64,000 bases of DNA from Caldilineaceae bacterium (GTDB lineage Bacteria; Chloroflexota; Anaerolineae; Caldilineales; Caldilineaceae): NCBI GenBank assembly GCA_022842065.1, contig JALHQH010000027.1, positions 62,001 to 126,000 on the forward strand, in the 5' to 3' direction. The position numbers were made by a program, and so were the translations under genes. Below, in pieces: positions 36,832 to 46,074 of the stretch. The notes under the pieces were generated by a model, which was given only the letters and a program-made list of their open reading frames with translations, had not been told where the DNA came from and made no database searches. Each line of letters starts with the position of its first letter. Position 1 is the first letter of the stretch.

Positions 36832-38141
36832 GCGCCGGAGCAATCGCGATTGACCAATTGACGCAACGGATCAAAACACAGGCGCGCGCACTGGGCTTTG
36901 ACCTCTGTCGCCTGCTGCCAGTGACCACCGCGCCGCACAGTGATTTTTTCGCGCAATGGCTGGCGGCTGAGCGCTTTGGCGAGATGAGTTATCTGGCCCG
37001 CAATGCCGAAAAGCGGCGCAACCCGGCGCTGCTGGTCGATCCTGGCGATCCCACGCCGGCCACGATGATTGTCCTCGGGGTCAGCCACTACCAGTTCGAT
37101 CTGCCCGCCGAGTTGCGCGCTGATCCCAGCCGCGGCCTGATCGCTTCTTACGCTTGGGGCAATGATTATCACGAAATCATTCGCCCCCTACTCTTTGACC
37201 TGGACAGCTTTATCCGCAGCCAAACCGGTCGGCAGACACTTGGTAAATGTCTAGTTGATACGGGCCCGGTGCTGGAGCGCGATTGGGCACACCGCGCGGG
37301 GCTGGGATTCACCGGCAAAAACTGTTGCACAATCAACCCACAACTCGGGAGCTGGCTACTCCTTGCCACCATTCTCATTCCCGAAACGTTGGTTTACGAT
37401 CCACCGCTCCAGCCACAGCAACTCGAACCTACCCCACTCCAGGTCTTTGCGGGGCTTACCCCTGGCGAAATCCACGGCGTCTGGACCCTCCCTGCCACCG
37501 CCGCCGGTGATAGCTCGACCGGCCCCAACCTGACCTGTGGCCGCTGCACCCGCTGTCTCGACGCTTGCCCAACTGGTGCCTTTGTTGGCCCATTTCACCT
37601 GGACCCGCAGCGCTGTATCTCCTATTGGACGATTGAAAGCCAGGGGCCAATTCCCCGCGCGCTGCGCTCGCGTTTTGGCAATCGCATCTTTGGCTGTGAT
37701 ATCTGCCAGGAGGTCTGCCCGTGGAATCAACGGCTGGCGGCGCACACGCCACTGTTGACTGGTTTACAGGCCCAATCGGCGCGCATCGCCCCGCCGCTCC
37801 TGGAAGGTTTTGCGCCGGCTAATCCCTATTGGCTCAATGCAGATGCCTTTGCCCAACAGTTCCAGCGCTCGCCGATCAAACGCGCCAAACGGCAGGGCAT
37901 GTTGCGCAATGTCTGTGTGGCGCTTGGCAACTGGGGCGATCCGCAGGCGATTGCCCCGCTGACCCTGGCGCTGGCTGACCCACAGCCGCTGGCGCGCGGT
38001 CATGCTGCTTGGGCGTTAGGCGAAATTCGGCGCAAGCACAATGTGGGGGATGTGGCGGCGTTGCTCAACAGGGCGCTGGAGAATGAAGCTGACGAATGGG
38101 TGCGGGAAGAGATTGGGTATGCATTGGGGCAGTTGGCGTAG
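36828..38141 (+). CDS. queG: Epoxyqueuosine reductase
   Basis: Last step of queuosine synthesis: reduces epoxyqueuosine to queuosine in tRNA using cobalamin and two [4Fe-4S] clusters. The 437-residue protein carries the cluster motifs CGRCTRCLDACPTG (C237, C240, C243, C247) and CDICQEVCPW (C290, C293, C297), the segment GLGFTGKN, and a C-terminal HEAT-like extension (about 350-437). A Pro/Thr-rich insertion (about 190-235) makes it longer than E. coli QueG. The start is fixed by the ATGA overlap with the BTAD regulator. Its need for cobalamin fits the presence of cobT in the same window. Confidence 0.93.
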   Translation: MSAGAIAIDQLTQRIKTQARALGFDLCRLLPVTTAPHSDFFAQWLAAERFGEMSYLARNAEKRRNPALLVDPGDPTPATMIVLGVSHYQFDLPAELRADPSRGLIASYAWGNDYHEIIRPLLFDLDSFIRSQTGRQTLGKCLVDTGPVLERDWAHRAGLGFTGKNCCTINPQLGSWLLLATILIPETLVYDPPLQPQQLEPTPLQVFAGLTPGEIHGVWTLPATAAGDSSTGPNLTCGRCTRCLDACPTGAFVGPFHLDPQRCISYWTIESQGPIPRALRSRFGNRIFGCDICQEVCPWNQRLAAHTPLLTGLQAQSARIAPPLLEGFAPANPYWLNADAFAQQFQRSPIKRAKRQGMLRNVCVALGNWGDPQAIAPLTLALADPQPLARGHAAWALGEIRRKHNVGDVAALLNRALENEADEWVREEIGYALGQLA

Positions 38142-38146
38142 GTCCA

Positions 38147-38212
38147 AGGTGACCGTCACTGTCCGCCAAATGTTTCGTCCAGCCGAATTGTTGTGGACAG
38201 TGACGGTCACCT
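38147..38212. terminator. 18-bp perfect inverted repeat between convergent queG and the DDN-like gene
   Basis: AGGTGACCGTCACTGTCC (38147-38164) pairs with its complement at 38195-38212 across a 30-nt loop. There is no T-run. It sits between convergent stops. Confidence 0.55.
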
Positions 38213-38219
38213 GGCGCGC

Positions 38220-38639
38220 TTAGCCGATCCGTTCCAGAATCACGAGCGGAATCTGCCGTTTTGCCTTCTTCTGGTAGGTCGCGAAATAAGACATCTGGGC
38301 GGCCTGGGCGTTGTAGAGTCGCTCGCGTTCTTCCCCTTCCGCCGTTCTGGCCCTGGCGGTAAAACGTTCGGTGCCGACCTCGACGGTCACCTCTGGATGT
38401 GCCACCAGATTATGATACCAATCGGGATGGGTGTCAGCACCCCCTTTGGAGGCGATGACAATGATGCGGTCGCCATCGGTGGTGTAGTTCAGCGGGTTGA
38501 CCCTTGTCAAGCCGCTTTTGGCCCCAGTGGTGGTCAGCAGCACATGGGGGATTTTGCCGTCGCCGACAATGCCACCATTGGCGCGGAATTGTTCGATCAC
38601 CTTGCGGTTGTGTTCATTCCAGTCACGGGCTTGTGACAT
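38220..38639 (-). CDS. Deazaflavin (F420)-dependent nitroreductase-family protein
   Basis: A 139-residue split-barrel flavin/deazaflavin reductase of the DDN/FDOR-A type. Typical segments are IPHVLLTTTGAKSG, RVNPLNYTTDGDRIIVIASKGG and HPDWYHNLVAHPEVTVEVG. Known relatives reduce diverse substrates with F420H2, suggesting this organism makes or uses F420. The substrate is unknown. AGGAGAG 4 bp before the ATG gives a secure start. It is a single gene, convergent with queG. Confidence 0.88.
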   Translation of the reverse strand: MSQARDWNEHNRKVIEQFRANGGIVGDGKIPHVLLTTTGAKSGLTRVNPLNYTTDGDRIIVIASKGGADTHPDWYHNLVAHPEVTVEVGTERFTARARTAEGEERERLYNAQAAQMSYFATYQKKAKRQIPLVILERIG

Positions 38640-38759
38640 GATTCTCTCCTTTAATCAAACGATCCACGAAGTTACACGAAGTCACACGAAGGACAAGCTT
38701 AGAAAGCTACTCTGTATTTAAGCACTGTGGCAAGGTCGCTTTACAGAAATGTGGGTAGG

Positions 38760-40340
38760 TCAATTATCAGCCGTCTTTTGTTCATCCACCGCCGGCGTAG
38801 GCTGCAGCACCTCTTCGAGCGCGCGCCATGCCTCTTCCGTGGCGCTGATCTGCGCGGCGGTGGGACCATCGGCGGCGTAACGGGCTTGATGATAGCCGGC
38901 GGTGAGGGCACTGAGCGCGGCTCCTTGGGCGGCTTGAGTTCCTTGCAGATGATGGGCATATTCCTGCGGGGTTTCGGCGGGGGTGCGCGCGGCACCTAGC
39001 GCCGCGCCATTGGTGAGCAACTGTTGATAGAGCGCTCGAATCCGCCGCCGTGCGTCACTTTCTTCGGCCAATGACAGAAAGGGATCCGCCGCGCCACGGC
39101 CACGACCAAACCAGCGCCGCCAGAGATTGGCCAACTGCTGTTGCAACAGATCCGCCGAAAGAATTGATTCACGGGTTTCATCTTCGTCGGTTGCTGCGGT
39201 GGCGCGTAACCGTCGCAAAGCCAGGGCAAAGATAATCAGCAGCACAATCACCACGGCGGCCAAGCCTAGCCAGCGGTAGCTGTCGGGCAGCGCGGCCACC
39301 TGTTCGGCGGTCTGCTGCAACTGTTGCTGTTCTTCGGCCGGCTGGGGCAATTCCAGCGGGGGCATTTCCTGGAAACGATCCAGCAGGCGACGCAAGAGGG
39401 GTTCGAGCAGGCGAGCGATGAAGTAGGCGATCACAAAGAGCACATAGCTCACGGCCATTAGCACTGCACTAATCGCCTGGCCAATCCAGCCGAGCAGCAG
39501 ATTGGCGGCGTCGATCAGCAGGGAAAGCTGCTCCGGGGCGATCAGTGCCGCCACAAGTAGGCCCAACCCCAATAGCCCAAAGACCGTGAAGAGCACGCTG
39601 CTCAGCCAGTAGCGGTTGATTACCGGGCTGCTGGAAGTCCGCCGTTGGCCCAACCCCAGGGCCCGATCCAACCCCAAGGTGATTTTGAGGCTGGAAAGGG
39701 CGAGCGCCAACATCCCCGCGCCAAAGAGTAAGACCACCAGGTAGAAAAGTTGCGGCGTGAGCGGGCGATCCGCCATGTACATGACGAGCAGATAGAGCAC
39801 CAGCGCGATGATGCCTCTGGCCATTGCGCCCCACACATCATCGTGCGACAACGGGCGCACCACATCACCCATGCCGCGCAGCCAAAGCCAGACGAGCACG
39901 ATAATGGTAACAACTTGTGGTGGGATCTCTTGTGTGCCCCAATGAATCAGTGCATCGCCCAGAGTGCGCAGCCAAGCCCCATCCGCCAGGCCAAATTCGA
40001 CGCGATAGTAATGCCACCAAAGGGCCAACACCATCAAGAGCAGCCCACTGCCGGCCACGAACAGACGTGCGCCCCAACCGATCGTCGCGTGCTGGCTTTC
40101 GCCTGGTGCCGATTGCCCGATCATGGTAACCGGTTGCGGCACTGCAACGCGCGTGGCTAACAAAAAAGCGACCAATGGCAGTACCACCAACAGCCAAGGC
40201 GGCAGCAGTTCACGGCCAAAGGAGGGGGAAAGAAATTGACCGACCAATCCCAGCCAGGGCCACAGCCAGGCAAAACGTATCAAGCTCATGAGCAGCGGCA
40301 ATACGCTACTGCTCAACCAATTCCAATTTTTCCAGTGCAT
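38760..40340 (-). CDS. Multi-pass membrane protein with C-terminal DUF4129
   Basis: A 526-residue protein with roughly ten membrane segments, a coiled Gln-rich linker, a late single membrane segment, and a C-terminal DUF4129 domain (RIRALYQQLL...RTPAETPQEYAHHL). DUF4129 proteins accompany MoxR/DUF58 proteins and often resemble transglutaminase-linked membrane systems, but their function is unproven. The ATG at 40340 is selected by GAGGAG 4 bp upstream; the gene then overlaps the DUF58 gene by 35 bp. It is the last gene of the Gfo/MoxR/DUF58/DUF4129 series. Confidence 0.82.
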   Translation of the reverse strand: MHWKNWNWLSSSVLPLLMSLIRFAWLWPWLGLVGQFLSPSFGRELLPPWLLVVLPLVAFLLATRVAVPQPVTMIGQSAPGESQHATIGWGARLFVAGSGLLLMVLALWWHYYRVEFGLADGAWLRTLGDALIHWGTQEIPPQVVTIIVLVWLWLRGMGDVVRPLSHDDVWGAMARGIIALVLYLLVMYMADRPLTPQLFYLVVLLFGAGMLALALSSLKITLGLDRALGLGQRRTSSSPVINRYWLSSVLFTVFGLLGLGLLVAALIAPEQLSLLIDAANLLLGWIGQAISAVLMAVSYVLFVIAYFIARLLEPLLRRLLDRFQEMPPLELPQPAEEQQQLQQTAEQVAALPDSYRWLGLAAVVIVLLIIFALALRRLRATAATDEDETRESILSADLLQQQLANLWRRWFGRGRGAADPFLSLAEESDARRRIRALYQQLLTNGAALGAARTPAETPQEYAHHLQGTQAAQGAALSALTAGYHQARYAADGPTAAQISATEEAWRALEEVLQPTPAVDEQKTADN

Positions 40341-41535
40341 GCCACTCCTCGTGGGCACCCAAATGATGGTGCTGAATATTCGGCAGGCGCGTCACCTGCG
40401 GTTGGTTGCCCAGCGTCAAGAGGACAACCCCATACGCACGGCGGCGCAGGTCGATCAAGGTCTGCAACAGGCGTGGAGTCATGATGGCGGTAATCACCAC
40501 GATGGTCGCGCCATAGGGCAGGTGCGGCGCTTCCAGTTGCAACAACTGTTCCAGCGGCCAACGCCCGCGCGCATCATCGATCTGGGCCAATGCGGTCAGG
40601 ATCTGATCAAGTTGCTCCGGGTGTTGGCGGGGCCGGATACGGATGTGTTGCAGCGCGCCGGGAATTGATGTGTTGGCAAAGAGGCCGACTACGCCCGATT
40701 CAACCCAAAGCGCCCGCGCCACCGAAGCCGCCGTCGTAATCCCAAACTCGCGCAGATCCCAGTCATAGCCCTCGGTAAAGGTGAGTGCGGTGCTAATGTT
40801 GAGAAAGAGCGCAACTGGTCGGCTGGCCGAAGGGTCAAAAACTTTGGTCTGTAAACCCTGGCTACGCGCCGTGGCCTTCCAATGAATGTGACGGAAGTTA
40901 TCGCCCTGGACATAATCGCGGACGCCCATCATGCGCAGCGGATCTTCGATCACACGGCGGGGACTGGCACTTTCACCCAGGGGATGGCGCGCGGGCAGCC
41001 CCAACGCGGTCACATCAACCAAACGCGGGTAGACGAGTAGCCGCGTCGGCGTCTCATCGATCATGCGTTGGATGTCAAAACCAAAGAGATCGCCGGAGCG
41101 GAGTTGGGCCGGGCCAAAATGCCAGGCACCACGCTGATTCCCACGAATGCGATAGCGGCGGATCACCCGTTCGTACCAGCGCAGGGCCAGCACCGTCACC
41201 AACCGCCGCTGTTCCCCGCCCGCCTCCTCTTCCTCGACATGTTGGGTGGTGAGCACAATGGCTTTGGGCAGCAGATCGTCAATACGCAGCCAGGGCAGGG
41301 GCAGCGGCTTGGCGTTGACAATCTCCATGCGCAGGTCGGTCTCTTCACCAAAGTAGAGGCGAGTCGTGCCCAATTCTCGCCGGTAGGTGAGCGCGACCAG
41401 ACAGTAACGCGCCCAAAGCCAGGAGACACCCAACACCAGCCAGAGAAAGACGCTAATCACAAAGAGCAGTTGACTGCGCAGGATAATGCTGAGCAGCGTC
41501 AGCCCACCAACCAGGAGTGCGGCTTGACGGTTCAT
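40306..41535 (-). CDS. DUF58 domain protein
   Basis: A 409-residue membrane protein: two N-terminal membrane segments (about 5-45), then a beta-rich domain, and a DUF58/vWA-like region with the diagnostic YVQGDNFRHIHWKATARSQG. MoxR AAA ATPases and DUF58 proteins are thought to cooperate in folding or metal insertion of partner proteins. It overlaps the MoxR gene by ATGA (4 bp) and the DUF4129 gene by 35 bp, so all three are translationally coupled. Confidence 0.88.
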   Translation of the reverse strand: MNRQAALLVGGLTLLSIILRSQLLFVISVFLWLVLGVSWLWARYCLVALTYRRELGTTRLYFGEETDLRMEIVNAKPLPLPWLRIDDLLPKAIVLTTQHVEEEEAGGEQRRLVTVLALRWYERVIRRYRIRGNQRGAWHFGPAQLRSGDLFGFDIQRMIDETPTRLLVYPRLVDVTALGLPARHPLGESASPRRVIEDPLRMMGVRDYVQGDNFRHIHWKATARSQGLQTKVFDPSASRPVALFLNISTALTFTEGYDWDLREFGITTAASVARALWVESGVVGLFANTSIPGALQHIRIRPRQHPEQLDQILTALAQIDDARGRWPLEQLLQLEAPHLPYGATIVVITAIMTPRLLQTLIDLRRRAYGVVLLTLGNQPQVTRLPNIQHHHLGAHEEWHALEKLELVEQ

Positions 41536-42500
41536 GCGGCGGCAGTCCAGACCTCTTCAACGGGCACGGGGGTTTGGGCAATAATGGTGGCCAGCCGTTC
41601 GCGCGGGGCCTGGCTGTGCAGCCGTGCTTCAATGCTGGGGGCCAGGCGGTGGGCGAGCACAGGTAGGGCCATATTTTTGATATCGTCGGGGATCACATAA
41701 TTCCGCCCTTGAATGGCCGCTGCGGCCTGGGCGGTGCGATAAAGGGCCAGCGACCCGCGCGGGCTCACCCCCAGGGCAAAGGCACTATCCTTGCGCGTCG
41801 CGCCGACCAGATCCAGCAGATAATCTTCCAGCACCGGGTGCAGATAGACTTCGCGGCAGATGCGGTTGGCCTGCTGCACATCGTCGGTCGAGATCACCGC
41901 GCTCAGTTCGACCAGAGGGCTAGTCGTGCGGAAGCGGCGCAGAATCTGGCGCTCATCCTCGCGGCCGGGGTAACCAAGCCCAACGCGCATGAGAAAGCGA
42001 TCCACCTGGGCCTCGGGTAGGGGGAAGGTGCCCTCCAACTCAATCGGGTTCTGCGTAGCTAGCACCAGGAAGGGATAGGGCAGCGGCCGGGTGATGCCAT
42101 CGACAGTGACCTGGCGCTCTTCCATTGCTTCGAGCAGGGCGGATTGGGTGCGCGGCCCGGCGCGGTTGATCTCGTCGGCCAGCACAATCTGGGCGACGAC
42201 TGGCCCGGCGCGATATTCAAACTGGCTGTTCTGTTGGTTGAAAATGCTGACGCCGGTAATATCTGAGGGCAGCAGATCCGGCGTAAATTGGATGCGTTGA
42301 AAGCTGCCGCCAATCGAGCGCGCCAGCGTCTTGGCCAGCGTGGTCTTGCCAATGCCGGGGACATCTTCGAGCAGGACATGCCCTTCACAAAAGAGGGCGA
42401 TCAGGAGTAGTTCGATCACCTCCTCTTTACCCACGATGACGCGGGCGACATTTTCGCGCACGCGCTGGGCGAGCTGTTGGACTAACGTAATTTCAGACAA
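41532..42500 (-). CDS. MoxR-family AAA+ ATPase
   Basis: A 322-residue chaperone-type ATPase. Walker A is VPGIGKT (47-53), Walker B is [22 protein letters not shown], and sensor 1 is VLATQNPIE. The C-terminal lid ends in a Pro/Val-rich tail. The start codon is TTG with AAGG 7 bp upstream. It begins 12 bp after the Gfo/Idh gene ends and overlaps the DUF58 start by 4 bp. The set probably acts on membrane or exported proteins; the substrate is unknown. Confidence 0.92.
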   Translation of the reverse strand: MSEITLVQQLAQRVRENVARVIVGKEEVIELLLIALFCEGHVLLEDVPGIGKTTLAKTLARSIGGSFQRIQFTPDLLPSDITGVSIFNQQNSQFEYRAGPVVAQIVLADEINRAGPRTQSALLEAMEERQVTVDGITRPLPYPFLVLATQNPIELEGTFPLPEAQVDRFLMRVGLGYPGREDERQILRRFRTTSPLVELSAVISTDDVQQANRICREVYLHPVLEDYLLDLVGATRKDSAFALGVSPRGSLALYRTAQAAAAIQGRNYVIPDDIKNMALPVLAHRLAPSIEARLHSQAPRERLATIIAQTPVPVEEVWTAAA

Positions 42501-42512
42501 AAGTCGGCCTTT

Positions 42513-43529
42513 CTAATCGAATTCATTCGGTTGCACCGGTCGCCCTTCGCGCAACGACCGCCCGGCCGCCAATCCCAGCACCACCGGAATCCGCCCATCA
42601 ATGCCCGTTACCAGCGGTGTTTGATCCTGTTGGATCGCGTCGATAAACGCACGCATCTCCGCCACATAGGAATCCATGTAGCGCTCCAGAAAAAAATAAA
42701 GTGGATTCGGTGCTTGGATCGCGGACGCCGTACTGTAGCGCGTATCGTGCGCAGTTTTATTGCCCGCCTCAATCGCCCCTTTACTGCCAAAGACCTCGGC
42801 GCGTTGGTCATAGCCATAAACGGCTTGGCGGCTGTTCTCGATGATCCCCAGCGCGCCATTGGCAAACTTTAAGGTCACGATGGCGGTGTCAATATCGCCT
42901 GCTTCCCCAATGGCCGGATCGACCAGCACCGCGCCTGTGGCATAAAGTTCGGTTACCTCCGCGCCCATCAGGTAGCGCACCATGTCAAAGTCATGGATCA
43001 TCATGTCCAGGAAGATCCCGCCGGAGCCTTTGATATAACTGAGCGGCGGCGGCGCGGGGTCTCGGCTGGTGATGCGGATGGTGTGCGGTGTGCCGATTTC
43101 ACCGCGCGCCACCACCTCGTGGAGATGGCGAAAGTTGCTGTCAAAGCGGCGGTTGAAGCCGATCTGCAACTTGACGCCACAGTGCGCGACGGTCGCTAAC
43201 GCGCGGTCAATTTGCGCCAGATCAAGCGCAATCGGCTTCTCGCAGAAGATATGTTTGCCCGCTTCGGCCGCTTCCATAATGAACTGTGTATGGGTATCAG
43301 TACTGGAGCAGATCACCACCCCGTCAATCGCCGGGTTATCAAGCAGGGCACGGTGATCGTCATGGGCGGCGGGGATGCCAAAATCGGCGGCGCACTTTTG
43401 TGCGCTGGCGACATAGAGATCAGAAACCGCCAAAAGGGTGGCATTGGGTATGCGGAACATGATACTCTCGGCGTGGACACGGCCAATGCGACCGGCACCG
43501 ATCAGACCGAGGTTAAGTTGGTTGGGCAT
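42513..43529 (-). CDS. Gfo/Idh/MocA oxidoreductase, inositol 2-dehydrogenase-like
   Basis: NAD(P)-dependent sugar or cyclitol dehydrogenase, 338 residues. The Rossmann motif is LIGAGRIGRVHAESI, the catalytic-type Lys is in EKPIAL, and GFNRRFDSNF matches inositol-2-dehydrogenase-like enzymes. The ATG at 43529 is chosen because the longer frame begins at a TTG and adds residues with no family match. It is 12 bp upstream of MoxR and probably co-transcribed, although no functional link is known. Substrate assignment is tentative. Confidence 0.86.
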   Translation of the reverse strand: MPNQLNLGLIGAGRIGRVHAESIMFRIPNATLLAVSDLYVASAQKCAADFGIPAAHDDHRALLDNPAIDGVVICSSTDTHTQFIMEAAEAGKHIFCEKPIALDLAQIDRALATVAHCGVKLQIGFNRRFDSNFRHLHEVVARGEIGTPHTIRITSRDPAPPPLSYIKGSGGIFLDMMIHDFDMVRYLMGAEVTELYATGAVLVDPAIGEAGDIDTAIVTLKFANGALGIIENSRQAVYGYDQRAEVFGSKGAIEAGNKTAHDTRYSTASAIQAPNPLYFFLERYMDSYVAEMRAFIDAIQQDQTPLVTGIDGRIPVVLGLAAGRSLREGRPVQPNEFD

Positions 43530-43552
43530 AACAATTTGGCTTATCTGGTGGT

Positions 43553-43575
43553 GGGGTGTAGCCAAGCCACACCCC
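43553..43575 (-). promoter_or_regulatory. Leader hairpin and -10 element before the Gfo/Idh gene
   Basis: GGGGTGT (43553-43559) pairs with ACACCCC (43569-43575), 9-nt loop, in the 5' leader. A TATAAT on the minus strand lies at 43598-43603; no good -35 was seen. Confidence 0.35.
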
Positions 43576-43709
43576 GGAAGGGAAGATCCATTGCTCTATT
43601 ATATACTCAGCTCTGGCATAGATGATAAAATTCTTGCTGGCAAGTCTCAAGCGAAACTTGATCATCTACACCAACCGCAAGTATAGTCCATTAGGGAGCG
43701 ATCAAAAAA

Positions 43710-45923
43710 CTATCTGGCAAGCACAGGTAAGTACTGCTTGTGATCAGGTCCCCAGAGGAGATCAATATTGTCAACTGTACCGCCGGCCGTCACGGTAATC
43801 GCGCTGCCACTGGTAAACGACTGGAAGTCACCGAGACCGCCATAACAATCAAGGTGATTAAAGCCATTGTTATCGAGCGTTTTGAGCGCCGCACAAATGT
43901 GGTAAGGTCCAGGATAAAGCCCCGGTAACGCGAAGGTACCATCACCGTTAAGCGGTGTTTCGCGATAGACAAACCCAGTTTGCTCTGGGGTAGTAAAGAC
44001 CGCCAACATGGTGAGGTTGGGCAGTGCTTGCCCAGCCAGCGCATCGACTCGCCCTTTGATCGTACCCGCTTGCGGCAGATCGACATCAATATCAGCCGTC
44101 GTTTCTGTGTCGTTTGTTATCACCGCTCTAGTTAAGTCGAGTACGGGCTGATTCGGATAAAAGATCGACGCGCGCAGACCGCTTTGGTCCTCGAAGTGCA
44201 CAAAGTAAGTGCCATAGGAAAGGCCATCGATCCGGTAGCGGCCGTCCGCAGCAGTCAGGCTATAGGTCCAGGCCCGCCCTAGTAACAGCGGATTACAACA
44301 GTAAGTCGGATAGAGATAAAGGCTTACTTTGATGCCGGAGCGCGGCGCGCCATTGGCTGTTACGCGGCCACTAATCGCCCCATCAAAGCGCGGCCCGCCC
44401 TCAATATCGATATCAAGATTGGGCTTGCGCTCAGCTGTGGTAAGTTGAATATCAGTCGCTGTTTCCCAGCGATTGCCCCCATAGAACGCTTCAAGCACGT
44501 ACGAAAGAAATGAGGAATAATTGATATTCGTGAAGACGCGCAAGCGATAAACCCCTTCTGGTAGCCCACCCATGTCATAGCGACCAGTCAATGGATCCGT
44601 GGTCGCCGTTGTTACCACGTGCCATTGACTATTCTCTTGTTTGTACAACGACAGGGTGGATAGTGGTGCCGGTTGCCCAAACAAAGTGATTGTACCGGTA
44701 AGCTGCGCGCCCAAAGCCAACTGGGCATTGATATCGGTAATCACCCCTTGGTGCGCAAGCTTTACGGCCATGGCATTGCTGCGATAGGTCACATCGTCGT
44801 AGTATTCGTAACGATAGCGACCAGTGGCATCGTGAAAAAAGATCTGATAGTTGCCGGCAAAGAGATTCTTTACCGTATAGCTGCCGTCGCTAGCCGTACT
44901 GGTATAATAGCGATAAGGCACATTGGGCAGAAAAACCGGCATGACTGGTGTTACCGTTGCCGTGGCTGAAAGCGCTGCAGCCGCAAGCGGGCGCCCCGCT
45001 GGTTCTAACGCTGGGGGTGGGGGCGTGGCGGCTGTGCCCGGCGGCGGGTTAGGGTTCATTGCATCAAGCGGGACCACATAAACACCAATGTTTGCTAAGG
45101 GTTCCGCCGCTGGTGAAGTGACTTGCCCACGGATTTGGCCTAAATCGGCACCGTCTCCCAGCAACATAACGACATTACTGACAATCGTTCCTGCGCTGAT
45201 AGAGATACTTTGCGCATTCGTGATCGCATAGACATTGTTGTAGCATTCCTGCCAATAGTAGTCGCGACCGTAGCTTGTGGCACAAATACGGTAGTGATCA
45301 CTGGCCAATCCACGGAAATGAAACTCGTCCTGATCGACATCAAGGGCTTGCGCATCGACCTGTAGCCATGTGTCCTCCTGCCCTCCTGGGCGATCAAATA
45401 GGGAAACCTGCTGGGCAAGGGTTACGACTTTATTTTCAAGCGCGCGCCCATCGGCGGCCTGGAGTAACCCTGTAATCTCGCCACCGGCGGTCAGCGTAAG
45501 ATTAACATCGGTGCGCGCACTGCCGTTTGCCACAACATCGGTCGCCTGGAAAACGTTACTGGCATTGAGATAAAATGTTTTGCCGTAAAGCGCTGCAGGA
45601 TCAGTGGCACCAAGGCGGTAAACGCCACCAATCAACGCCGCAAAGCGATAGCGTCCACTACGATCAGTTGTCACCTGCCCTCTGGGAGACCAGTTGTTAT
45701 CATAGAAACTGGGATAATAGAGATCGATTTGTATGCCGGCCAACGGTTCACCGGCCGCATTGCGCACCACGCCACTGATGCTACCGAACGCTTCTGGCAC
45801 ACTCTCTTCCGCATAAACCTGGGGTTGCGTCGGGGAGAAACCAGACCAAAAGGTCATACCCAACAGCACAAGGATGCAAAACAACAATAAACTACGGTAA
45901 AGCGGTAAAAGCGATTTAGACAT
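43710..45923 (-). CDS. Secreted multi-domain carboxypeptidase-regulatory-like protein (copy A)
   Basis: A 737-residue exported protein. A signal peptide (residues about 5-35, ending QVYA) is followed by about seven beta-sandwich modules of the CarboxypepD_reg/Cna-B type, each opening with a G.ISG.V....G.PL.G..V.LY pattern and having a DGRY...GL..G.Y core. A Pro/Ala/Thr linker near 310-340 interrupts the series. It ends in WGPDHKQYLPVLAR. It is paralogous along its whole length to the protein at 48257-50407. It is probably a surface or matrix protein; no catalytic motif is visible. GGAG 8 bp before the ATG at 45923 supports the start. Confidence 0.8.
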   Translation of the reverse strand: MSKSLLPLYRSLLLFCILVLLGMTFWSGFSPTQPQVYAEESVPEAFGSISGVVRNAAGEPLAGIQIDLYYPSFYDNNWSPRGQVTTDRSGRYRFAALIGGVYRLGATDPAALYGKTFYLNASNVFQATDVVANGSARTDVNLTLTAGGEITGLLQAADGRALENKVVTLAQQVSLFDRPGGQEDTWLQVDAQALDVDQDEFHFRGLASDHYRICATSYGRDYYWQECYNNVYAITNAQSISISAGTIVSNVVMLLGDGADLGQIRGQVTSPAAEPLANIGVYVVPLDAMNPNPPPGTAATPPPPALEPAGRPLAAAALSATATVTPVMPVFLPNVPYRYYTSTASDGSYTVKNLFAGNYQIFFHDATGRYRYEYYDDVTYRSNAMAVKLAHQGVITDINAQLALGAQLTGTITLFGQPAPLSTLSLYKQENSQWHVVTTATTDPLTGRYDMGGLPEGVYRLRVFTNINYSSFLSYVLEAFYGGNRWETATDIQLTTAERKPNLDIDIEGGPRFDGAISGRVTANGAPRSGIKVSLYLYPTYCCNPLLLGRAWTYSLTAADGRYRIDGLSYGTYFVHFEDQSGLRASIFYPNQPVLDLTRAVITNDTETTADIDVDLPQAGTIKGRVDALAGQALPNLTMLAVFTTPEQTGFVYRETPLNGDGTFALPGLYPGPYHICAALKTLDNNGFNHLDCYGGLGDFQSFTSGSAITVTAGGTVDNIDLLWGPDHKQYLPVLAR

Positions 45924-46074
45924 GGGGCTGCTCCATTCAAGGAATAGGGGTTGCATTGTTATTGTCGCTTACGGCGTACAAGGAATGCAAATGCTGTTTG
46001 CGGATTGCGCTCGATCCGACCTATACTGCTGCCAACAGATCCTTTTTATCGACAAGTAAAGAAGAAATTTTCCC

